In this document: piece after piece, positions 57,971 to 64,000 of the stretch
Numbering within the stretch: the stretch's first letter is position 1
Layout of the letters: the number at the start of each line of letters is the position of its first letter
DNA from: Variovorax paradoxus
Lineage (GTDB): Bacteria; Pseudomonadota; Gammaproteobacteria; Burkholderiales; Burkholderiaceae_C
Direction: 5' to 3'
Assembly (NCBI RefSeq): GCF_009498455.1
Contig: NZ_CP045644.1
Location: 4,715,001-4,779,000, forward strand
Length of the DNA: 64,000 bases
Made by a program: the position numbers and the translations under genes
The notes under the pieces: generated by a model
What the model was told of the DNA's origin: nothing
The model's database searches: none
What the model saw: only the letters and a program-made list of their open reading frames with translations

Positions 57971-58749
57971 GCGACACCTCCTGCGCATCGCGCGTCGGTC
58001 ATTCCCTTGAGCGCGCTCAGGGAGGGCATGGGACCCATGGGACCGCCCTCGAAGCCGGCCCCCGAGGCCTGGACGCGGGCTTCGGTGTGGCGCCATTCGG
58101 CGAGCGAGCCCACGCTGTCCGCCCGCGCGGGGGCCGGCCCCAGCACCAGCACCAGCGTGCGGCCGGCCACCGGCAGCTCGACGCTGCGGCAGTCCGGCGC
58201 CAGGCCCACCTCGAAGCTCTGCGACGACACCAGCAGGCCCACGCCGATGGCCTTCAGGCAGGCTTCCTTGCGGGTCCAGCAGGTCAGGAAGGCGCGGTCG
58301 CGTTCGTGCGCGGGCAGGGCGGCCAGTGCCTCCTGCTCGCGCCGTGTGAAATGCGCCGCCGCGAGGGATGCCGCATCCGGCACCGGGCGCAGCAGCTCGA
58401 CATCGGCGCCCAAGGGCCCGCGCCCGCCGATGGCGATCAAGGCCAGGCCCTGGCTGTGGCTCAGCGAGAACTGGGTGCGCGGGTGGCCCGCGAGCGACGG
58501 CTTGCCGAAGGCACCGGTGGTCAGTGCCAGCGCGGCGTGCGGCAGGCCCGTGTGGTCGCACAGCGCCTGGCGCAGCGCGACATGGGCCGCCTCGAAGCGC
58601 TGCCGGTCGACGGGAAACCGCAGACGCCCGGCGCGCGCGCGCTCGTCGTCCGACAGCACCTGGGCGGGCAGGGCGTCGGTGAAGTTGTCCAGGTCGACGT
58701 ACCGGCAGACCGGTGCGTCGATGGTCAGTGCGCTGGCGGCGCTGGTCAT
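57967..58749 (-). CDS. Sfp-type 4'-phosphopantetheinyl transferase
   Basis: This 260-aa enzyme transfers phosphopantetheine from CoA to the serine of carrier proteins. The Mg/CoA motifs are GADVE near 116-120 and WTRKEACLKA near 161-170. A GTG two codons upstream overlaps the NRPS stop; the ATG at 58749 has a better AAGGGG site. It surely primes the PCP domains of the next gene. Confidence 0.9.
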   Translation of the reverse strand: MTSAASALTIDAPVCRYVDLDNFTDALPAQVLSDDERARAGRLRFPVDRQRFEAAHVALRQALCDHTGLPHAALALTTGAFGKPSLAGHPRTQFSLSHSQGLALIAIGGRGPLGADVELLRPVPDAASLAAAHFTRREQEALAALPAHERDRAFLTCWTRKEACLKAIGVGLLVSSQSFEVGLAPDCRSVELPVAGRTLVLVLGPAPARADSVGSLAEWRHTEARVQASGAGFEGGPMGPMPSLSALKGMTDARCAGGVA

Positions 58750-58751
58750 GG

Positions 58752-63748
<4,997 letters not shown>

Positions 63749-63752
<4 letters not shown>

Positions 63753-64000
63753 GCTGCGGCCTTTCCGTTGATGAGGCGCTCGTGCGAGGCGGCGTCTTCG
63801 GGTACGTGCCAGAACGGCCGGCCGTCGCTGTCGCGGGCCAGCACGCTGCCGTCTTCGACGGGCTTGCGCGCGTCGAAGCGGGTGGGGGCGGGAGCGCGGC
63901 GCGGAAGGAAGCCGGATTCCTGCATCTCGGCGACCGATTCCTTGAAGGCGCGCTGGATGAAAGCGATGTCCTCGGCGCTGTGTGCGCTCGTGAGGAAGCA
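63749..64000 (-). CDS. Class III aminotransferase domain, C-terminal end (truncated by window)
   Basis: Only the last 83 codons are present. The segment CFLTSAHSAEDIAFIQRAFKE resembles the C terminus of glutamate-1-semialdehyde-type aminotransferases, as embedded in PKS/NRPS hybrids such as the iturin-type lipopeptide synthases. Its stop overlaps the NRPS start (ATGA). Upstream parts, perhaps a PKS or acyl-loading module, lie beyond the window. Confidence 0.6.

Overview
The window is high-GC bacterial DNA with gene order, protein types and intergenic repeats typical of the Comamonadaceae (Burkholderiales); Variovorax or a close relative is the best guess. This rests on recognising the encoded proteins (TctC/Bug solute-binding proteins, a class I propionyl-CoA carboxylase/methylmalonyl-CoA mutase operon, an intracellular PHB depolymerase, an isc operon), not on any database search.

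Layout. 1-0.7 kb: no recognisable gene. 0.7-10.2 kb: a carboxylate-utilisation locus. A minus-strand run (lactonase, Bug-type binding protein, TctC, TctB, TctA) diverges from an AcnA-type aconitase, an unusual GntR regulator and a binding-protein-like cytosolic protein. 10.2-13.1 kb: a decayed LysR gene, then a small integrated segment: tyrosine integrase, an unknown 255-aa protein and a 63-aa basic protein, abutting the 5' end of dusA. 13.1-15.8 kb: dusA and IclR and GntR regulators. 15.9-24.9 kb: the propionyl-CoA to succinyl-CoA operon (methylmalonyl-CoA mutase, GNAT, MeaB, PccB, PccA, BioB, VOC epimerase), tightly packed, with a duplicated gene start in front of pccA. 24.9-30.6 kb: Lrp regulator, EamA and LysE exporters, RsxB-like ferredoxin, PHB depolymerase with a histone-like tail, aromatic aminotransferase. 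30.7-39.5 kb: uvrB, the complete iscRSUA-hscBA-fdx set with an IscR box and an apparent internal terminator, dnaQ, tRNA-Val(CAC).

39.5-64 kb: an unbroken minus-strand run of 19 genes. No gap exceeds 61 bp, and many neighbours overlap by 4 or 8 nt. The downstream part encodes a Wzx/Wzy-type exopolysaccharide with GDP-L-fucose supply (gmd, fcl, manC), galE, glycosyltransferases, flippase, polymerase, initiating transferase, Wzc-like kinase and Wza-like export protein, plus an orphan response regulator and a GH29-like protein. The upstream part is a nonribosomal peptide module set: an aminotransferase domain cut by the window edge, a C-A-PCP-C-PCP NRPS, a phosphopantetheinyl transferase and two alpha/beta hydrolases. 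That the NRPS genes and the capsule genes read as one transcription unit is the most interesting feature here.

No rRNA, CRISPR array or recognisable insertion sequence was seen.
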